From positions 10,564,192 through 10,628,191 of the forward strand of contig OY365807.1 of NCBI GenBank assembly GCA_959347315.1: a DNA stretch of 64,000 bases, given 5' to 3'. Position numbers and translations under genes: made by a program. Each line of letters starts with the position of its first letter. Position 1 is the stretch's first letter. Source of the stretch: Bimastos eiseni. Its lineage: Eukaryota > Annelida > Clitellata > Crassiclitellata > Lumbricidae. Below, one piece after another: positions 61,224 through 64,000 of this stretch. The notes beneath the pieces are model-generated. The model was not told where the DNA came from. It ran no database searches and worked only from the letters and a program-made list of their open reading frames with translations.

Positions 61224-61706
61224 CAAAAACTGCACGTTTTTCATGTAAGTGACATACCTTGAGACCCAATTAAGTGCATATATATTATACAGATAGAAAC
61301 AGATTTACTTTGGAAGTTTACAGAAGAATTTCGGTTTCTATCTAACTGGAACTCAATACGACCCAATATTCTCTTAATTTCTTTATTTCTAACTGATATG
61401 TCGCGAGGGTTTTGGTTTTCAAGCTGAAGTTTTTAATGGAGACTGAAAAATCAGTTTCACTTTAAATTACACGCACGACATATGGGCGATAATGAAGGAT
61501 ACCACCTCAGTCTGAAGACTGGTGATTTGTTTTTCCAGCTCGTCCAAGTCTACGGGCATTGTGTTCTTATCCGCTTCATTTTCGGAGTCTTCCGACTCAC
61601 TGCTGCTATCGTCCGAAGAACTGGAATTATCCATGTCTATAGTCATTCCAGTTTCAGCCGCAAACCCGGGTTGGTCATCTTCCACCGATTTCTCCGCGGT
61701 CGCCAT
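45267..61706 (-). CDS. SART3: SART3, U4/U6 snRNP recycling factor, complete 22-exon gene
   Basis: SART3/p110 (Prp24-like) rebuilds U4/U6 snRNPs in the nucleus. Minus-strand exons: 61706-61506, 60352-60226, 59477-59394, 59069-58791, 58234-58110, 57405-57250, 56504-56363, 55471-55364, 54287-54222, 53905-53847, 52746-52637, 51779-51667, 50982-50906, 50447-50187, 49768-49492, 49210-49122, 48740-48654, 48329-48225, 47286-47197, 46475-46392, 45944-45787, 45441-45267. Phases join throughout: 2973 nt, 990 residues (human 963). Order: acidic N-terminus; HAT repeats (about 70-530; ALWLDWLKDE, IRNCPWSVELW, ARELW-like SRELWSQMM); a lysine-rich segment (550-575); a proline-rich linker (640-710); RRM1 (RNP2 CTVFVSNL, RNP1 RGFGYVEF); RRM2 (RNP2 KLFVRGIP, RNP1 KGFAYIEY); C-terminal TNTDFRNMLLKK, the Lsm-binding box of this family. 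The intron after exon 16 starts GC rather than GT. Start: ATGGCGACC at 61706; upstream in-frame codons lack ATG. Confidence 0.95.
46080..46235 (-). repeat. Dispersed repeat family R3, copy 2
   Basis: On the minus strand it reads ACTCTGCCCCTCTGGATAAC, then GGATAATCCTCTGATTCGA and TGCCCTGCGCTTGGCTTTCG, then AGTGGCACTTT. These match the copy at 1540-1690. It lies in the last but one SART3 intron. Confidence 0.5.
46561..46592. repeat. Perfect 15-bp inverted repeat in a SART3 intron
   Basis: ATCCTTGGCTGAATT, two bases (AG), then its exact reverse complement. It lies in the intron between exons 19 and 20. Confidence 0.95.
49895..50100. mobile_element. Diverged copy of the 25002-25426 MITE
   Basis: Shared words: CTCGGCCGAGT, GACAAACAATGG and ATTTACAAAATG, in the same order as in the CDC45 intron 3 element. 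The ends are degraded. Located in SART3 intron 14, just before exon 14 in plus coordinates. Confidence 0.5.
51880..52200 (-). mobile_element. Retroposon 3'-end fragment in a SART3 intron
   Basis: On the minus strand the end reads CACTGGGAGTGTCTCTGTTT, then AGGTTGTACTGTGAGGGGCA and CTTTATAAATTGTTG, a LINE/SINE-like tail. Similar words (AAAGCGCCTCTCACAGTGCA then ACC) occur at 62040-62075. The protein-like content is too broken to classify. Confidence 0.45.
54490..54950 (+). repeat. Two retroposon tails ending in ATGA repeats
   Basis: CTATATAAATTCTCATAATA then AATGAATGAATGA at about 54497-54530, and CTATATAAATTCTCAAAATG then AATGAATGAG at about 54914-54945. They are the same 3' end used twice within 420 bases. 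The second is preceded by about 200 bases of GC-richer body (from about 54715). Confidence 0.55.
56000..56155 (+). mobile_element. tRNA-derived SINE, family S2 (copy 3, best preserved)
   Basis: A box ATTGGTTAGAGTGG, B box GGGTTCGATCCTAG, then TAGGGACCTTGAGCAAG, then a tail ACTGCAATCGCGCCATCGAG followed by GCGAGTGTTTACTTCTGA. Copies of the second half are at 23937-24060 (inverted) and 32230-32345. Confidence 0.75.
57620..57670 (-). repeat. Retroposon 3'-end repeat T1, copy 3
   Basis: CATAGCGCCTCTTCATGGCT then ACTACTCAGGAGCACTCCCG, diverged from the copy near 25990. Confidence 0.45.
58530..58605 (+). repeat. Retroposon 3'-end repeat T1 with ATTC tail, copy 4
   Basis: AGTGCCTCTGAATAGATTTC then TTGAAGAGGCGCCATATCAA, followed by a CATTCATTGACTCATTCATT tail. 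This copy shows the repeat is the 3' end of a retroposon with a tetranucleotide tail. Confidence 0.6.
60630..60795 (+). repeat. Direct repeat of about 45 bp, 115 bp apart
   Basis: TTAATCTGAACATATCAAAG then TTCATATTTCTACTTAA (about 60633), and TTAATCTGAACTTATCAACG then TTCATATTTCTACTTAA (about 60748). It looks like a small tandem duplication in SART3 intron 1. Confidence 0.8.
60854..60880. repeat. Perfect 12-bp hairpin in SART3 intron 1
   Basis: GGAAACCTCCAC, loop CCA, then GTGGAGGTTTCC. Confidence 0.95.
61183..61221. repeat. TA dinucleotide array
   Basis: About 38 bases of TA repeats in SART3 intron 1. Confidence 0.9.
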
Positions 61707-62644
61707 TTTCAAAACGTACTGTTTCCGTCTTACACATTAAGGAAGCGGCTGCAACTTTTTGACATATAAAAATAATAATAATGAATGATGAATAAAGGCG
61801 CTAGTTAACTGCACAAATAATCAACCACTGATGAACTAAAACAAAGCCAAAATTCAAGTAAACTTTTAGCAGCGCTGTCTGCCGAGACACAATCTAAAGA
61901 CTTCTATAACGCGCGCAACCATCAACCCAATCAATCTAATTATTCAATCATTGGTAAGATAAAATAATTAAGGAATATTCAAATAGAACTGAAGAAGATA
62001 ATCAAAACACAAAAAAGTTGCATCATATTGTAATTTGGGATTTACAAAGCGCCTCTCACAGTGCAACCGAAAAAGTTTGAAAAGACCCGGGGGACGGAAA
62101 GATCAATAAGTAGCGATCCTAATAGGAGGCGATTTTATCCTTATTGGATCCAAGACTGTTAATTTCCACTGTTAACGTACGTACAGTCATTGAACATAGG
62201 CCTACATCGCCCCTTCAATAGGGCCTATAATAATATAGGCCTATATACAAATATGTGTCCAGAGGAGTGCACTCTCTGTGCCAGCTTGTATATGAGATGT
62301 AATAATATACTGTTCGACCCCGGTCACTTAGGCATAGGCTTAGGTCTACTCATCTCAAGTTCTCCATCCGAGCCATAACTTTGTTGTTTCCAACACTGCA
62401 GAATCACATCTCTAAATAGACAAGGCGCCAGAGCTCAATTTTTTTCGGTTCCTCAATCCTCATGACCACAGTTGCCATCGGGCTTCCACAGTTCCACTCG
62501 AAACTACGCCTCACCCCCTCAAGAACAACGAGCCTAATGATGCAATGATGCACCGAGTAAACTGGTTACTGTGGTTAGGAGGTCGGGATATATATATGGC
62601 CGCTATGCACGTGAACGACACCCGACGGATTAACTGCGAATAGG
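61707..62644. other. SART3 5' flank; no gene seen
   Basis: Contains the SART3 5' UTR and promoter (no clear core elements found) and a retroposon-tail-like segment at 62035-62080 (AAAGCGCCTCTCACAGTGCA). No other coding signal. Confidence 0.4.
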
Positions 62645-62648
62645 TTAA

Positions 62649-63747
62649 CCCTTTCCAGTCTAATAAAATTTTTGTGCCTTCCTACAGTAGTCCAATTTAT
62701 TTTTACGAAAACAGGCATATCATAGTATATGTTATGTATTCTTGGAAAACTGAAGAAACTAGAGGAAACACTTAACTAAAATGATGTTTACTGTTATGCT
62801 ACATGTTCAGATGTGCATGTTCTGGATTTATTCCCGATAATTCCTCATAGTGTGGTACTTTTCAAAGCAGTCCTTTGGGTGCAATCCAGGTTTCCGAGAA
62901 CACGTCTTACAATAGTAAATCGTTTTTTTTCTCTGTCCTGGAACTTTTCTGTCACTGCACACTGTGCAGTCTTTGGTCTTTTTTTCAGGAAAGGCAGAGA
63001 CAAGGTGAGGCTTTCTGTTGAGGCGTTCCTCATTGTCGTGAGAAGAGGGTCTTCCTCTTTTCCGGTTACCATCAGCATTCCGAACATCACCAATCAGTTG
63101 CAGCAAAACTGCCTTTCTGTATTCAATGTGACTGACTGCTGCCAGACCATTGTTTCTGCGCTGAATGTTGAACAAGATGAAATTGTTTACAACAGCAACT
63201 TCTAGAAGCCAATAGAATAGTTTGCGCCACCACTTTAGAGACTTCCGAGAAAATCCATAGCTGGCACAGTAGTGATCTGCTCGGTCAACTGCTCCCATGT
63301 ACTTAGTGTACTCACTAATCATGACTGGCTTTGCAACATCAACAGTCTGCTTCTTGTTTGTACGCTGTATTGTATGAGTATCTGCATTATAAAAGGTACT
63401 AAGCATCAGGACTTGCCTCTTATCTTGCCACACCAGACTCATGAGTTTCTTGTCGATGGTGAATGCGCTTAGTTTATAATGTTTTCTACTAGCAGCCATT
63501 TTTTCACGAAGATGTTTACTTTCGGTTTCATGCTATAAAAAGACCATTGAATTCTCAAAAGAAATAGATTTTTAGACTATTTACCTCAGAACAGTCCAAT
63601 GGCCAACTGTGTAGGACATTATGTCCCATACGGTGTGACTTTGGACCAGGATATGACAGCTACAGTCGATGTCCCCTGGTGTGGGCCAGTGGACCGGAAT
63701 GGGAAAATTGAAATGTCCCATGGGGTGGGACTGTGGACCGGAAAGGG
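62649..63747 (-). mobile_element. Short, internally deleted piggyBac element (1.1 kb)
   Basis: TTAA at 62645-62648 and 63748-63751. The left end CCCTTTCCAGTC and the inverted right end CCCTTTCCGGTC form the terminal repeats. At the 63.6-63.75 kb end a subterminal unit (ATGTCCCATACGGTGTGACT and ATGTCCCATGGGGTGGGACT, each followed by a TGGACC word) occurs twice, at about 63619 and 63710. It belongs to a different piggyBac lineage from the one at 37997-40710. Confidence 0.9.
62828..63499 (-). CDS. Truncated but open piggyBac transposase C-terminal ORF (223 aa)
   Basis: Intact from ATG at 63499 to TAA at 62828. It begins MAASRKHYKLSA, then joins the region just before the third catalytic Asp (LVWQDKRQVLMLSTF), then YMGAVDRADHY (third Asp block), SLKWWRKLFYWLLEVAVVN, and a C-terminal cysteine-rich domain (CTVCSDRK...CKTCSRKPGLHPKDCF). 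The first two catalytic Asp blocks are missing, so it cannot cut DNA, but it keeps the domain that binds the terminal repeats. The short N-terminal MAASRK followed directly by mid-protein sequence suggests an in-frame internal deletion. It could act as a binding repressor, or be a recent deletion product. Confidence 0.85.
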   Translation of the reverse strand: MAASRKHYKLSAFTIDKKLMSLVWQDKRQVLMLSTFYNADTHTIQRTNKKQTVDVAKPVMISEYTKYMGAVDRADHYCASYGFSRKSLKWWRKLFYWLLEVAVVNNFILFNIQRRNNGLAAVSHIEYRKAVLLQLIGDVRNADGNRKRGRPSSHDNEERLNRKPHLVSAFPEKKTKDCTVCSDRKVPGQRKKTIYYCKTCSRKPGLHPKDCFEKYHTMRNYRE

Positions 63748-63754
63748 TTAACTG

Positions 63755-63860
63755 CTCCTTCTCCGACCGTCTGAAAATCCGATTTTGACCACCTTCGGGT
63801 TACCTTTCGATAAATCCCTAAGACTTGATGCAGCGCTCGTGTTTCGGCCTAATCGTAATC
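63755..63860 (+). repeat. Dispersed repeat family R3, copy 3 (partial)
   Basis: Shares CTGAAAATCCGATTTTGACC-like and GATGCAGCGCTCGTG words with the copy at 1540-1690. It directly follows the right TTAA of the short piggyBac element. Confidence 0.4.
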
Positions 63861-64000
63861 TCGACTTTCTTGGCTTACAGCGCCCACAAAAGCGAAGTCG
63901 CGGAAACCAACTTATTCACAGGCGCTTAATTAATAAAATCGATAGGTAGGCCTATCGAGGTAAAATCCAGAGAGTCAGATATGCCCTGCTGGGAAAAGTG

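Overview
The window is nuclear DNA from an animal, most likely an invertebrate. The protein-coding genes are split by many GT-AG introns, the products are metazoan families (a PRDM14-like zinc-finger protein, CDC45, XBP1, SART3), and the spaces between are full of tRNA-derived SINEs, LINE fragments, MITEs, piggyBac, hAT and Tc1 relics and microsatellites. I cannot assign a species from the sequence.

Layout. (1) 1-1.44 kb: the last three exons of a C2H2 zinc-finger gene that resembles the C-terminus of PRDM14. (2) 1.44-22.4 kb: no gene that I recognise. This stretch is dominated by very large simple repeats: a 1.27 kb purine-only GGAGA array, a 0.75 kb AACG/AGCG/AGTG array, a 0.4 kb CT array, a TTCGG minisatellite, and AAT tails on LINE fragments. 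It also holds SINEs, a complete non-autonomous hAT element at 20.33-21.13 kb and a 200-base assembly gap at 16.36-16.55 kb. (3) 22.4-35.7 kb, plus strand: a complete 18-exon CDC45 gene, 573 codons, whose exon phases all join without a break; several introns carry MITEs or SINEs. (4) 37.2-40.7 kb: a Tc1/mariner relic, then a full-length but broken piggyBac element with TTAA target sites. (5) 41.2-45.0 kb, plus strand: XBP1 in three exons. Exon 2 carries an IRE1-type unconventional intron of 23 nt. Removing it switches the reading frame from a 241-codon XBP1u form, which ends in a recognisable translational-arrest peptide, to a 533-codon XBP1s form. An ERSE-like site lies upstream. (6) 45.3-61.7 kb, minus strand: a complete 22-exon SART3 gene, 990 codons, convergent with XBP1. 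One of its introns is GC-AG. (7) 62.65-63.75 kb: a short, internally deleted piggyBac element with an intact 223-codon ORF.

The genes do not form an operon. CDC45 serves DNA replication, XBP1 the unfolded protein response and SART3 U4/U6 snRNP recycling. The most instructive locus is XBP1: from genomic sequence alone one can read both RNA-processing sites, both overlapping reading frames, the arrest peptide, a probable ER-stress promoter element, a fold-back element and an antisense LINE fragment in intron 1, and a piggyBac insertion ending about 490 bp upstream of the start codon. Exon boundaries were placed by eye from splice signals, phase and family knowledge, so single-base errors are possible.
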